DNA of 64,000 nucleotides from Phytophthora hibernalis (GCA_012656075.1 JAAKBF010000300.1:124001-188000); one strand, 5' to 3'; counted from the first letter of the stretch, positions 11,446 to 23,582 are shown. The notes: generated by a model from the sequence alone, not told the origin. Made by a program: numbers and translations.

Positions 11446-11917
11446 GTACTTCAAATCGTGTTAATAAACTGACTTAACACTTTCATTTGATTTGTAAGAG
11501 TTGCCCATCATAAGATAAGTTAGGTACAATAAGACCGTCGGACAAGAGCTACGTTGTGCAGCCCCGATGGAAGTTATGCGAATAAGTCAACAAGTTTCTA
11601 GGACTGCATTGATAAGAGATCACTACGTAAAACGTATAAGTGGTGGTTCTTGAATCCTCAAAAATCGCTGGTTGTGTAGTTCATCTTGGTCCAGTGTGAT
11701 CGAACGAGCTGTTTTCACTAAGGCGGAGGGCCTAGTATTTGAGGCTGAAGTCGCTCCAACGAGGATCGTAAAATCCACGAACAGTATTTGGCACAGCCGC
11801 ATGCCTCAGTTCCCGTTAGCGGACGACTTCGTTGGGTGAGAGGAGCTTTGGTCACTGGGAAGCTAAATGTTAAGTGACTAAATGCAAGGTAAGGAGGTAG
11901 GTGAATCCCTAAATGGG
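11446..11917. other. Transposon-derived or intergenic DNA, no gene recognised
   Basis: No domain is recognised on either strand. The stretch separates the plus-strand Copia RNase H from the minus-strand Copia body and may be LTR or internal Copia sequence. I could not find a matching LTR copy. Confidence 0.4.
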
Positions 11918-14440
11918 TCAAAATGGGTCAAAAGGTATGCCATTATAGTTTTGGCAGCCCCAGCTCTCCATGCATGATAATGCTGGTGTTAAGCTAACTA
12001 TATGTACATAAGACGTATGCAAAGAGATCCTATAGAGTAGATTTTTTACTCTTGCTAGTTTGAAGCAAGTATCGCTTGCTTCGTCCTCTATTGCCGCAAT
12101 TGCGAGCACTAATCTCAATGACTCATATCGGGCTACCGGTGAGAATATCTCGCCGTCAAATCGCTGTGTATTTCCCATTACCACTAGTCGCGCTTTAAAT
12201 CGTTCTACAGATCCATCTGCATGACATTTTACATCTAAAACCCAGTGACAGCCTAATGCCTTGCGTCCTTTGGGTAGATCAACCATTTTCCATGTCTTAT
12301 TTTCTAAGAGGGCCTGATACTCAACTTCTAATGCACCGAGCCATGATTCCCGGTATGGCCCTGCTAATGCCGCTTTTAGTGATTTCGGAATTGGGATACG
12401 AGTCCTGCTAACTGTGACCCCTAAAATTGGGTTTATTGTTACTTCATATCCACTTAGTCTTGGACTTCGTCGCCCCTTACGCAATGCACGTGGCTTATCG
12501 TGGTGTTCCACACAGCTAATATCCTTTGTGTGTCTATTAACATTTCGGTTGAAGTTGACCTTTCTGCAACCTGAGAAGACGACTCGTCACCATGACTAAC
12601 ATCCGACTTCTCATCCTCGTCGCACTGAGTGATATCAGCTCCCACAGCTCCCACGGCCCCCACTTGGAGTTGGCGGGTCTTTAGACGGGTTATCTTTGCC
12701 ACTTATGCACGCTCTAATATCTTCCTTTTCTTTAGAGGTTAGCGTATGGTTCCTGTTTGGAAACGACCTGGCTATCACAACCGACTGATCAACTGTATCA
12801 AACTTAACACTTCGAGCTACCAATAATACATTGTTGACAGTATCTAGCAATCTGTAGCCCTTATAATCGTTTGCAAGACCGAGAAACTTGCACTCTAAGC
12901 CTCTTGAGCTCAATTTCTTATCCTTTCTCTTAGTATTTGGTATATGAGCATAACATACACTTCCCCATATTTGAAGTATATTGCCATCCGGCTTTTTACC
13001 ATGTAATGCTTCGTAGGGCGAAGTGTTTCCCAGCCTAGAAGTTGGAATTCTATTCGACACTTCAACGGCGTATTTTATTGCCTCTGGCCGCAAGTATGCT
13101 GGCATAGCCGCTGTTAGAAGTGAACTTCTGACTTGTCTCATTAATGTCTGATGGCAGCGCTCCGCGCTCCCATTCTCTTCTTGACATTCTACATTTGATT
13201 TCTCAAAACTGATACCTTTTGACTGCAGAAATGTCCTCATATTTTGATTGACAAATTGTGTATCGCCATCACTTCTTATCCTCTTTATTTCATAGTGATG
13301 CTGTTTTTGTAGTAGCAGTATGAGGTTAACCACATGACTGTAAACTTCTTTGTAGACCTCATCACAAATAGCCACTTGTACGACGTTGCATCGTCCATAA
13401 TTGCTAATGTGTACTGATAACCATACCCACCATAGTTACCGTTTACTTTCATCTTTCCCATAGTGTCCATGTGCAAAGTGTGCAATGACTGCTTAGTCCA
13501 ATTTTATTTCTAAATGACATACGTGTCGAGTTTGCAACTTCGCAAGTCGCACAGAGGAAAGGAATATCTTTTAGCTCATTCTGAGGTAAAAGAGGAATTC
13601 CTTCAACTAACTTATGAGAAAATATTGCTAATAGTCTGGCCCTGTGAACGTGGCCTAGTCTAAGATGCCACTTTTGCATCAAAGCAATTTTCTGTGTTTC
13701 TGTAAAGCTCTTGCTTACGGTTTGCACCTTAATCTGCCTGGAAGAGGGTAGGTAATATACCGCCCCTTTTGCACAGCAGCAAATAAAAGCTGTCCTTTCT
13801 TATTGAAGAAATACAAAAACTCCCCATCCTGAGATTGAATGTGATTATACCCTTGCTTAGCGAGATGACAAGCACTAATTAAATTGCTCCCACATTCCTT
13901 GTCAAACGCAATGTTCTTAATCTTTAGACCGATAGACTTATTAAAATTCCAATTCGAGCTTAGAATCCGCTTCCAGCAGTTCGTCAGGGACACCAATCCT
14001 CCAGCATCACCGAGTGCAAACTTGCGCTCGAGATGTTGCCAAATTACGCACACCTCCAGATTCCTCACATCGTCTGGCAAGGACGACATGAACGAGTTCG
14101 GGAGGGTCAAATTGAGGACGTGACGCATTGCTGCATCCGCCTTGTGATCTCCTGCGCAATCCCAATTGCCCATCAGGAGGAGCTGCCTTCACGTCTACAT
14201 CCGTCAGACGTGGCGGCGTTGACTCCAGGAAGTCACGCATGCCAACCTTCGGCTCCGGTTTACCGGTTTCGAGAAGCCGATTCTCGACGTCCAGGTCCAA
14301 CTGGTCCACGTGCGTGAGCAGCTTGTCTTTCAAGTAGCTACTTTTGATTTTGCTCCAACATGATCGTCCAGACGACTTGTTTGATGTGTAGCTTTTGGAG
14401 CCTCTAGTCTGGAGTAAGATGGATACAAAAATCAACATAT
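11918..14440 (-). mobile_element. Ty1/Copia retrotransposon body, degenerate and truncated
   Basis: On the minus strand, in order: gag-like segment (14007-14400), gag-pre-integrase with WHLRLGHVHRARL and C-x2-C (13449-13700), and integrase core (12640-13400). The core contains SDGDTQFVN, the HQTLMRQVRSS region and the GSVCYAHIP C-terminal motif. Then comes the start of reverse transcriptase (11990-12511), with WLGALEVEYQALLENKTW, KGRKALGCHWVLDVK and FKARLVVMG. The RT palm and RNase H are missing, there are several frame changes, and gag is joined directly to a late protease/linker region (internal deletion). No flanking LTR pair was found. Confidence 0.8.
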
Positions 14441-14583
14441 CGCGAAATAGCGCCTTGGAGCTACAGGGGCCCTCGATAACTCCTAAACGGGTTACAAAAG
14501 GTTACGGTTTACCGTTTTTTTCGTCTTAAGTACGGAATTTAAGTCCAAAACCCTCGAATAGCTTCAGAAACTACAGTTCTCTA

Positions 14584-14594
14584 ATAAGTGAATA
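14584..14594. repeat. Target-site duplication, left (LINE at 14595-18727)
   Basis: ATAAGTGAATA, repeated exactly at 18728-18738. Confidence 0.7.
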
Positions 14595-15201
14595 GTTTGT
14601 ATGCAGCGACCAGGAGTTTGGTGGCTGAGCGATTGAAGACGCTGGGAAAGCAGTTCGGGATCTTAGAACGGAATCAACGGTGAGCGAAAGGGTATGGGTT
14701 CAAAGCAGAGGTCAAGAAAGATATGGTAGAGCTCAAGAAAGCGGCAAGAGTACGGGTAACAAGGAGTTATCGGCATCAGACTTAAGGTCAGGTTGTCGGA
14801 ACATGCATATGGATGTGTAGAGGTAGCAGGAGAACGAGCGGAAATTTTTGAACAGTTGCACAGAGTGCAAGGAATGACTAAAACAGTGAGGATGGAGCAT
14901 GACAAACCTAACATCTTGGCAGACACTTGGGAGCCCATTTTCAATAACGCTGCTCAGAAGAAAGAGAGAATTGAGGAGTACGTAGACCGACTGCCACAGA
15001 GATGAAACAAAGAAGACCTGCGGGACATTGATGCAGACTTTACTGAGGAGGAAGTGGCGTTGGCGATTGGCAAATGTAAGGCGTGTGGACCGGATGATCT
15101 GGGCAACGAATGATACAAGGACAATGCGGAACTGTTAGTGCTGATTACAACTCAGTTGTTCAATATGTGCATGAAAGACTGTCAGACTCCTCGCTCTTTC
15201 G

Positions 15202-15800
15202 TTGAGACTTTCATTTTCAGCGTCAGTAAAAGAGGAAGACAGGAGCCACCCACTGAACTATCGGCCTATAGCGCTGTTAAACACAGACTATAAAATCTTC
15301 ACGCGCATTTTGGCGTGGAGAGTGCGGAAGCACATCCGCAAATTTGTGCACGAGACTCAGTGCGGCTGTATTCCAGGCAAGACGATACACGAAGTTATTG
15401 ATCTGCTAGAGGCAGCTAAGGCGGTATGTGGCGAAGGTAAGAAGCTTATCAACGCTCACGTCTTGCTTTTAGATTTTGCAAAAGCATACGATTCGTTAGA
15501 CCGGGACTTTTGTTGACTGTGTTGAAAGGTTTTCCGAAGAGATTTTGCAAGGTTGTGGCTGCAATGCATGATGGTACCACGGTGAAGTTTATGGCAAATG
15601 GAAGTTTGTCACGGGCTCTGGAAGTCACAAGTGAAATAAGGCAGGGGTGTCCTCTGTCACCGCTGCTTTTCATGCTAGCAGTGGACCTCCTCTATGCCGA
15701 CGTGGATATGGAAATTGGGTTGGAAGGAATCCACTTGATTGTCTGTCGCCTGGAAGACAGTTTAAAGTAGCCGAGTATGCTGACGATACAGCGATATATA
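15202..15800 (+). pseudogene. LINE reverse transcriptase core
   Basis: Palm and fingers of a non-LTR RT. The YADD catalytic box is intact (AEYADDTAIYIAD), but it is separated from the upstream blocks by a frame change near 15505 and a stop near 15770. Confidence 0.75.
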
Positions 15801-16955
15801 TTGCAGACTAGTGTATGCAAGCGACAGCTATTGCCGCGGTGGCTCGGTTTTCCGCCGCTTCCGGATTGCAGTTGAATGTTAGCAAGTCAGTTGCAGTAAG
15901 TTTGGGGAGGGGCTATCGGTTACTGAGTCAACAGAGGATATAACGTGAGAGGCAGACGGGGACGGAAAGGGAGACTGACAGCATGAGATTGCAGAAATTG
16001 AGTCAACCAGATATCTTGGGCACATCGTCGGCTCTATCAACACGGTGCAGCAGGCGTGAACAGCGGCCGTTAAGGCGCTAAATATCAGGTTAACTTTGGC
16101 CCAAGTGAAGACAAACACTGTGCAACAGCGTGCTGCAATAGTCGCAGCCAGCATAGTGCCGAAACTGATGTTCGTTGCCCGGCATGCTTGACCCACCGAG
16201 GAACTGTCTAAAGAAGCAAACTGGAGAACGAGGAATTTGTATGGAAGGCGTCCTTTGCTTGCCAGAGCAAGTCCCGCAGGGCTGGTTAAAACAAGAGCTG
16301 GCAGAGCTGAAGCCAGCAGAGGGGGTTGGGTATACCAAACATTGTAATGGAGTTGCAGGCAATGAGTGCGCAGATGGCAGGGGTGTGGGCAATCACGACA
16401 CGAACGGATCTGCAATTGGTAGGAGAGATCCTGCAGAAGAGAGATGGGGTGGAGGCAAAGGCTCTGACGGCATCGCATCAGAGACCAGGACAAGATCTAG
16501 AATCTAGTTGCTGGGCATCGGGAAGAAAATGGGCGGCTTACTCCTTGGCATATGACGAATCGGTCCCTGCAAACAAAAAGGACCGTACGAAGAAATTAGG
16601 CAGCTCCTGAGATACAGACATGGAGTCTCAACGAGATGGACCCATCGGGGTGGAAATAAAGTGTGCAAGCGAAGCGCACAGACCAATGACCCAACGAGTC
16701 GCGCGAGAAAAACGGCGAAGGGGGACTTCATTCATGACGCCTTCCTGAATATCCGTTGGCAGCGCTACGTATGTGGGATGACGCGGGCAACTCGCGCAAG
16801 TGGGGGGACTACAGAGTTCTCATTGAAGGTGGGCGGCACAAATCAGTTAAAGAATTGCTCAGCGTAACAAGGACGATAGATGGGGCTGTGCTGTTCAATC
16901 CTTGCGGACTGCACCTGCCACTCTCCAGTGGACATGCACATTTCTTTAAAGAGAT

Positions 16956-17921
16956 TTGTCTGAATATGTTAACAAACTTTCCAAAATTGATTACGAGACG
17001 CAGAAGAGGACTGTTTACGGGTGCATCATCAGTTGGCAGACAAGCATCATCTTTTCGAAGTTTTGCAAGACAAAAGGGGTTACTCCACACATGGGGTTCG
17101 ACGACGACGCCTATACGCTGGGACGAGGCCAGGCAAGACATCGATCAAACAATTACAAAGGTACTCGGTGTGGAGGAAGCAACGGTGTGGGTTGTACCAC
17201 ACCCATGGCTCACGAAAATGACAGCATTGTGGGCTGGGTGGAGGCGCTGGCGTCAACGTATCGGACTCACATATGCCAGAGAAGGCGAGGAGAAGAAATG
17301 AAGGCTTTGAAGACAACAGAGGACAAATTGGGCAATAGCGCAGCGGACTTGGCAGTAGCACTCGAGAAAGTAGCGTCGCGGCCAGTTTACACGATGGCAG
17401 GCGCTACCGCTTACCAAATGCAGAATGTGGCAAGGCCGAAGCACAATCGTCTGTGGATCTGGTTGGGGAAGGAGCATGGCTTCAAGTGTTCAGAGGAGAG
17501 ATGTACATCGAACGCAGACGGAGGAACGACGCACTTGGTGTGGACATGTCCCCAACCTAGAGAAATCTGGGAGCTGTGCATACGGCGGTGGCAGGTCGGG
17601 GGTGGAAAAGAGAAGACGACCAACGACGTGGGAAGCAATGACCGTAGACTTATCTTTGGTTTCAAGCTGAGAGACACACCAACCTGGCTTACGGAATGGG
17701 TCACACAACACGATATCGAACCCTGGGACGATGTTTTTGACACGCCTACTGCATTGTGGGCACTAGGACTCATCACTACAATCTCAGCCCTATCAAAACT
17801 AAATGTAGACAGGCGATACCCGGAAGGAAAGAATCAGTATATGGCAAAGGAGCAGTTAAGGAGATACCGAGGCGCAATCACAGAGGCATTTGAACGCTTT
17901 CGGCTGATGTTGTACCCCTGA
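16956..17921 (+). pseudogene. LINE ORF2 C-terminal region, 321-codon open stretch
   Basis: The longest open stretch of the LINE. It includes KCSEERCTSN...HLVWTCPQPREIWELC, the cysteine/histidine knuckle that follows RT in L1-like elements. The first ~100 codons look out of frame (the coding-like part starts near 17290). No start codon context is expected because this is internal to ORF2. Confidence 0.6.
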
Positions 17922-17959
17922 CTTCCAAGTCCTACAGCAAGATTTAAGTCGCAGATAGG

Positions 17960-18440
17960 GTGATAGCACAATGGAAGCAAGGCCCCAGCGTAGTGGAGAT
18001 CAGCTCAGAAGAGCAATCTGTACGTGTTGACTTCTTCGATGGCGGCTCGAGGGGCAATCCTGGTCTTGGAGGCAGCGGCAGGGTCTTCGTGGAGTTCGGA
18101 GGGCCACGGTCAGCACCAAAGATAGCGTGGGCGGCAGCGACATCTTTAGCTCGACAGACAACGACAAGTAACACGGCGGAGTTCGTCGGCCTTCACAGAC
18201 TATTGTCGAGAGCGGTTGAATGTGGATGTAAAGGAGTTCACATTATGGAAGACAGTGCTATGATAATCGAGATGATGAGTGCGCGGAAATTACCGAAATC
18301 AAGGTCATGCAGCATTGGCATCGATTTACCAGCAAGTTGGCTGATCGATGAGAGGTAGCGTCATGGACGCACCATTATCGCAGCCTTAACAAAATGGCGG
18401 ATGCCTTGGCCAACTATGCGATGGACACGAAACGAAGTAC
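17960..18440 (+). pseudogene. LINE-encoded RNase H
   Basis: FFDGGSRGNPGLGGSG (first catalytic Asp), TSNTAEFVGL (Glu), IMEDSAMIIEMM (Asp region) and, after a stop at 18357 and a frame change, a LNKMADALANYAMD segment (last catalytic Asp). This is the cellular-type RNase H often carried at the 3' end of oomycete LINEs. A second copy of the same domain lies at 23590-23990 on the minus strand. Confidence 0.7.
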
Positions 18441-18727
18441 GATGCAAGTAACAGGGGACAACGGTGTGTCGGGGAGTTTACAAGCAGTAGTCCAAGCTGG
18501 CTGAGGAGCGACACGGGTAGATGGATGGAGAACAGAAGCTAGTAGCACCACATCAAGACCGACCTACGGAAGGAGGCGGTGGCTCTACAGCAAATGAAGA
18601 GGGGAAGAGGCCGGACGGATTCTGACCCGAAATATTGGATATGATGCAAACAGCTATGCGGAATAGACATTAGAGTTCAGATGAGGAAACGAATCAGTAA
18701 CACAATATACCTCACCAATTATTATTT

Positions 18728-18738
18728 ATAAGTGAATA
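18728..18738. repeat. Target-site duplication, right (LINE at 14595-18727)
   Basis: ATAAGTGAATA, exact copy of 14584-14594. Confidence 0.7.
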
Positions 18739-19270
18739 CCTCAAGTAGTAGCGCGGATGAGGTTTGTGCAGATTGTACTGCAGCAATCATTTCGGGTCGA
18801 GAATGTCGGATACACCAAATTTGTCTGCGGCAGTCTTTTCGCTGCACGTGTGTAGCCATCTTGTGATTGGCGCTGCAAGTTGAAGTGGTCCTGGTCACTA
18901 TTTTCAGCTCAGAAGCTCTTGTAGTCAAGAACAATTCGCATGCATGCCGTCGCCGGATAAGTTGCTTCAGTTGCAGACTGTCTACTTGACTTCGCCGGGC
19001 AAATTGCAGGCGCTTGAGGTTGTATCCTCGCCACCGAGGGAGCACAAGCCAACTCCGCTCAAACCTGGAGTGTCAGGGCTGAGCCCAATGCCTGGGAGTA
19101 GTTTGTCGTATAAGCAAGGGACGCAGAGGCGCACGAGCTCAATGCGTCTGCGTCCGTGTTTCTGGCAACCACTTCTAGCGAGAGTTTGGCTCAAGCAGCG
19201 AATGAAGGACTACAGCTCGTCGTGAACCCAGAGGTGGCGCGGACAGATGAACGACTTACGATGCTGATGG

Positions 19271-19285
19271 AAGCCCGTGCAATTC
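19271..19285. repeat. Target-site duplication, left (LINE fragment 19286-24038)
   Basis: AAGCCCGTGCAATTC, repeated exactly at 24039-24053 inside the EF-hand gene. Confidence 0.85.
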
Positions 19286-19509
19286 GTTTTTGTTTTCAAG
19301 TGAGGTATATTGATGTCATTTAGCTGCGCTGACGACTTCCTATGTCCGTCCTAACTATCACTCTTTGTCGAACGTTAGCTTATCTCTGCGTTCCAAGCTT
19401 TCGCTTCCGCTACGCGCCAGCGTCCTTACAAGGCAGTCGGCCACTCCACCTCTTGTGTCGTGTTCTCCATCGTTTCCATTAACGGATCGATGTCTGCGAC
19501 CATGTATCG

Positions 19510-19579
19510 CATTTCCAAGTATCTTCTCATGGGGCTATTGAGTCGTGTATTACCTCATTGCCTGGGCGAGGCGTGGAGG
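19510..19579. repeat. DIRS split direct repeat, B2 (70 bp)
   Basis: Matches 19741-19810 with a few substitutions (CATTTCCAAGTATCTTCTCA ... GCGTGGAGG). Confidence 0.85.
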
Positions 19580-19580
19580 G

Positions 19581-19743
19581 TTAGCTCTAGACTAGAATTT
19601 TACCAATGAGCATGAGGCTTGGTTGTCTGTGCACTATCGCTACGTTGTGACCTTCAATGACTGGTGCTGTACGAGTTGAAAATTTCCTCGCAGATCCGGA
19701 AAAACAGATTCTCCGTCGTCTGCGCCGACGGGTAATCACCCAT
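19581..19743. repeat. DIRS split direct repeat, A2 (163 bp)
   Basis: Matches 23421-23582 (TTAGCTCTAGACTAGAA ... TAATCACCCAT) with a few substitutions. Confidence 0.85.
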
Positions 19744-19810
19744 TTCCAAGTATCTTCTCATGGGGCCATTGAGTCTTGTATTACCTCATTGCCTGGACGA
19801 GGCGTGGAGG
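19741..19810. repeat. DIRS split direct repeat, B1 (70 bp)
   Basis: Second copy of 19510-19579; overlaps A2 by three bases (CAT). Confidence 0.85.
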
Positions 19811-19899
19811 TGCCCCAAATTGTGAATTCCGACACGCCGATCACTGGCACATCAGCTTCGATAAACCCGCGGACCCTTCTGACGTTAGGATAGGATAGT

Positions 19900-20800
19900 C
19901 TTCAAAGCAGGATAAAGCTACCGCCCAAGCCACTTGATGACGAGCCGATCTGCTCCTGCGTTCATTAACTTGGTCGCGCCGCCAATCCGAACAGAGTGAG
20001 TTGAAAATCGAGCTGCATCCAGTCCTGCTTCGGCTGCTGCTGTATGATGACATTTACCACTTGGCAGGAGGACACCTCGCTCGACTACCCCATCTTGAGA
20101 GCTGGTTCGTCCGGAAGGGTCCCCAATTGTTTTGCCCCCTTCTTGATCCAGCGTGCAGCAAGCACCGGTCATAACAAGGCATCGTTAAAGGTGTACTGGA
20201 ATCGAAATTCCTGCCTTCTAAACTGATTTTTCTTCGCGCCACGTAGGAGTATACCAACAATAGTAGCATGCCCGAGGCTTCACGGATTGGCATTGGCTTC
20301 CGCAGAGTCGAATATCGTCGAGACGAAGCACGAAGGGGTGATACCGCTTGCCAATGAACAGGTACTCGGACCTTCGGAGCAGAAAAATTAAGCAAGCAGC
20401 AACCCACTCCACAGGAGCTGATGCTGAGGCCGGTGAATATCCAAGCGCGCATAGATCCGACGGAATAAGCTCGGCGATAGAGGTTGCTGCTTGATAACGG
20501 GGCTCGTAAACCGACGGATGCCACGTACCAGGAGTGCAAGTTGGGCGGTCACACCAGGGTCATAACCACGTTCAAAACGATGGCGCCAACGAACGGCGCA
20601 GATCTTTGAGCAGATAGTACCGTAGGAATTGCTGACTTGACGCCGATTCAAGCCACACTTCCACAAGTACACAGCGAAAGCGCCAAGCTGAGCGGTAGAG
20701 ACGTCGGAAGCTTCCCGACGGATCCACTGCGAGTAGTGTATGAGCTGGCACCACGAAATCCACTGTCGCCATGCCCTTGAGTAGGCCTACTGTGATGACC
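19900..20800 (-). pseudogene. Tyrosine recombinase of the DIRS-like element
   Basis: The catalytic pieces are spread over several frames: LLRRSEYLF (first Arg, about 20370) and FSTHSVRIGGATKLMNAGAD...IKWLGR (His-x-x-Arg, about 19930-20010). The region where Tyr should follow (about 19850-19900) is degraded. The N-terminal SAM-like part is at 20570-20800. In such elements this enzyme replaces integrase. Confidence 0.7.
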
Positions 20801-20803
20801 ACG

Positions 20804-22100
20804 CTAAAGCTCCTGCGCGGAGAAACGCGCCCAGACTTGAGAGAGTTTCCGCGGGCTCGGAGGGATTATAACCTGCGTCCAGCCAACACAAAGATTAGTA
20901 AAAAGGTTCGCTTTTTCCTGCGATTCCCAAACACGACTGTCGGCGTCGGCCATAACATTTTCCACCCCGGAATACGATCGGCGGACACGTAAAAATTGTA
21001 TCGGGCTTTTGCAACGTGAGAATTCGAAAAGCATCTGAGCGAACGGGTTCCGAGATGCACGCTTGTTTGTCCACGATATAGCAGTCATGTTGTCGATCCT
21101 TAATCGAACGTGCACTTCTTGCTTTGAGCTTCCAGCCCACAGGCGACCCCAGGTAAGTGCCGCAAAGACAGCGCTCATTAACTCACGCAGGTTAATACCA
21201 AAGGTAAAAGCATGCCCTGTCTTCTGCTCTTGTATCGCGGAGAGTTGCTCCTGGTCAAATCGCACTTGTATAAACTCCCCTCGCGCAGGATAGATGGCGC
21301 AGAGCACATGGTCACTTGCATCCATGAGTACTTCTACAGACGAGCACTGAGAGCGAGTAAATCGTGCGAGCGGGATCGCATTCAGTTGCGATGACGCCAA
21401 AAAAACTAAGAACCACCGAAGATCGTCGAGAGCCAAATCTAGGAGTGGAAATGAGCCAAACACCGGTGAACGAAGGTGGGCACTGGCTATTCGCTGGTAA
21501 AACGGCGCAGCCGGTCTCACACAAATAGCCACATGGCGCAACGAGCCCAATAGACGGTTGAGCTGCGACCGTGAGGCCCGCGGGGTATTCAGCAAATCAC
21601 GCACGCGTCTGGTAGCTTTCTCGATTTTGGCCGCACTGTCCGCTGCTGGAGGTCCCAATTTAAACCAAGAGCGGTGCCGTTGACAGACCAATCAGTAAAT
21701 TTGTCCTCATTTCACGCCGAAAGACCCAACGCACGAATCATTGAAGCACGGAGTGCTATCGCGGCCTCATGGAGCCGTGAGCCGATGGAAGGCTCGATGC
21801 AGTTCTGGGCGTCGCACCACACATTTCCGTCAAAGGAAACCGCGCCGTGACTAGGTTGATAGAGCCAAGTTGGTCTCGCCGAGGCGTACATATGGCTGAT
21901 AGCGCCCCCACGCGATCGCGTATGCTGACGGAGAGTTCCGCCATCCAAATGAGCAACTTAGGTCCACTACAAGGACGCCAAGTTCGGGAATAGTACCAGA
22001 AAACTTGCCACGATGCTCTGTATGCAGTGGAATGTGCCGAAAGGTGCCGCTCACGTCACCGGACATCATGCGAGCTAAACCAGGAAAAGCCTTCTCCAAC
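20804..22100 (-). pseudogene. Reverse transcriptase and RNase H of the DIRS-like element
   Basis: RT blocks: MMSGDVSGTFRHIPLHTEHRG (about 22060) and FGWRNSPSAYAIAW (about 21960), then WCDAQNCIEPSIGS (about 21820, where W-x-DDH is expected). A 295-codon open stretch (20804-21691) carries the thumb (LLNTPRASRSQLNRLLGSL) and the DIRS-type RNase H (EVLMDASD, LRELMSAV, RLRIDNMTAI, VMADADSR). Confidence 0.75.
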
Positions 22101-22589
22101 TCTTCGATCTAAGAGGCAATAGCTCGGGCGCCTCGTACCTGATATCGATGTCAGTTCCCGCGATTGTAAAATCGTTGATGGAGCCATTTTTAGGGTGCCA
22201 AATTCCCAAGAAAAGAAGCCCTTCCGCACCGCGGGGTGCGGAAGAAATACTACCAGCTCGATTTGAGCTTGAAAGTATTCAACAAAAAGCTGGGATCCCA
22301 TGTCAGAGTACGTACCATTTACGATCGCTTGGTGAACCGTGGTGTGAAGTCGTGAAGCTAGAAATAACCCCTTGCCACCAGGCTCATTCGGACCGGCGTC
22401 GAGCAAATGCCTCTGCTCGGTAGAGGGGGTGTCTTGTCGTGTCACCTTGTCACTGGCGTGTTCGAGCGCGAATACCAAAATCCATCAAGCCATTCTCGCG
22501 AGACCGTTTCGCCGTAGGCTGTTCAGTGGCTAGCGTGTTACCGACAACGGCGACATCTTGACTGGTATCGCTATCATCATCAGACTCAG

Positions 22590-23381
22590 TCAGCGGCCCA
22601 GGCCTCGCCGAAGTGGTCGCCGACGGCTGTCCAATTGTCGCCCCATCCGCTTGTGGTGCGCGTCTTTCCGGATCGTCGAAAATAGAATCCCTAACTGCAC
22701 CGACGAAGGAGCTCGGCGCCGGCCGTCGTGATAGAAAATGAAGTTCAGCGCATATTTAGCAGAGACGTGAGACACTTGCATGCTTAATATGTCGAAAATA
22801 GGTACGACGCCGGCCTCGGACACCGATTCTACTCCAACCGTCTGGCAGATCGTTTCTAAGGAGCGAACCGCGGATCTTCCCCGCGCATGGAACACCTTGT
22901 ACGCAGCCTCATGAATGGCTCGCATCTCATCGGGCATCACCGATTACTTCGATTTTCCTTCGTATAGCCGCATTGCGTATGTTTCGACCGCTAAGTCGTG
23001 TAGAAGATTGTTGTCGTAGACAAAGTCAAAATTGCCCGTGGGGAACGAGACGTGGAGCACACATCGGTCCCGATTTTCGCTCCAGCGAAATCCAGTGACG
23101 ACACCATACGTCCAGCGCTCAGCCCCTCCGTCCCAACGATGAGCGAAGCAGACACAGCTGCCGACGTATGATCCAACCCAGGAACGGGGATTTTGCTCGG
23201 AAGTTGCGCGCCGCATGACAGAGGCCGAGGGCAGCGAGGTAGAGTACTCGCCTAACTCGCTCCAGCGGCAACTTGACAGTCGCTGAACGTCGACTTCTTC
23301 CTTGTCAGACGGTTGACCAGTGCCGTACGCGAAGCCTGTCGTACCCAGCTTCCCCGGCGTCAGACAGTAAAAATGAGACAT
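22590..23381 (-). pseudogene. Gag-like ORFs of the DIRS-like element
   Basis: Two minus-strand frames (23381-22944, 145 codons; 22940-22590, 116 codons) lie between repeat A1 and RT. I see no recognisable motif. The position suggests the structural ORF, and the two may be one ORF split by a stop at 22944. Confidence 0.4.
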
Positions 23382-23420
23382 CCGTAGAGCTGAAAGGCTG
23401 AAACTGAAGGTCGACGGTTA

Positions 23421-23582
23421 TTAGCTCTAGACTAGAAATTTACCAATCAGTATGAGGCTTGGTTGCCTGTGCACTATCGCTACGTTGTGACCTTCAATGA
23501 CTGGTGCTGTACGAGTTGAAAATTTCCTCGCAGATCCGGAAAAACAGATTCCCATCTTCTGCGCCGACGAGTAATCACCCAT
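23421..23582. repeat. DIRS split direct repeat, A1 (162 bp)
   Basis: Partner of 19581-19743. Confidence 0.85.

Larger units (their letters stand above)
14595..18727 (+). mobile_element. 5'-truncated non-LTR retrotransposon (LINE) with RT and RNase H
   Basis: Flanked by the 11-bp direct repeat ATAAGTGAATA. Contents in order: the pre-RT region (CKACGPDDLGNE, 15000-15115); RT blocks NYRPIALLNTDYKI (about 15260), LLDFAKAYDSLDR (about 15470), RQGCPLSPLLF (about 15640) and AEYADDTA (about 15770); a 3' region with C..C..H..C-like HLVWTCPQPREIW (about 17530); and RNase H at 17960-18440. Reading frames change repeatedly and stops are present, so it is dead. The apurinic endonuclease domain is absent, as expected for 5' truncation. 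The 3' end CAATATACCTCAC matches the end of the LINE fragment at 19286, so both are one family. Confidence 0.8.
19510..23582 (-). mobile_element. DIRS-order retrotransposon (tyrosine recombinase) with split direct repeats
   Basis: Read on the minus strand, the layout is A1 (23582-23421), coding region, B1 (19810-19741), A2 (19743-19581), B2 (19579-19510). This is the A1-ORFs-B1-A2-B2 arrangement of Ngaro/PAT-type elements. Coding order: gag-like ORFs, RT, RNase H (NVMADADSR end), then a tyrosine recombinase with LLRRSEYL and HSVRIGGATKLMNAG. The RT active site is damaged (VWCDAQN where DD is expected) and frames are broken, so it is inactive. There is no target duplication of its own, as expected for integration by recombinase. 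It sits inside a LINE fragment. Confidence 0.8.

Noticed and set aside
15879..16493. 204-codon minus-strand frame
   Set aside because: Opposite the LINE RT region; Ser/Leu-rich translation without a domain, so a shadow.
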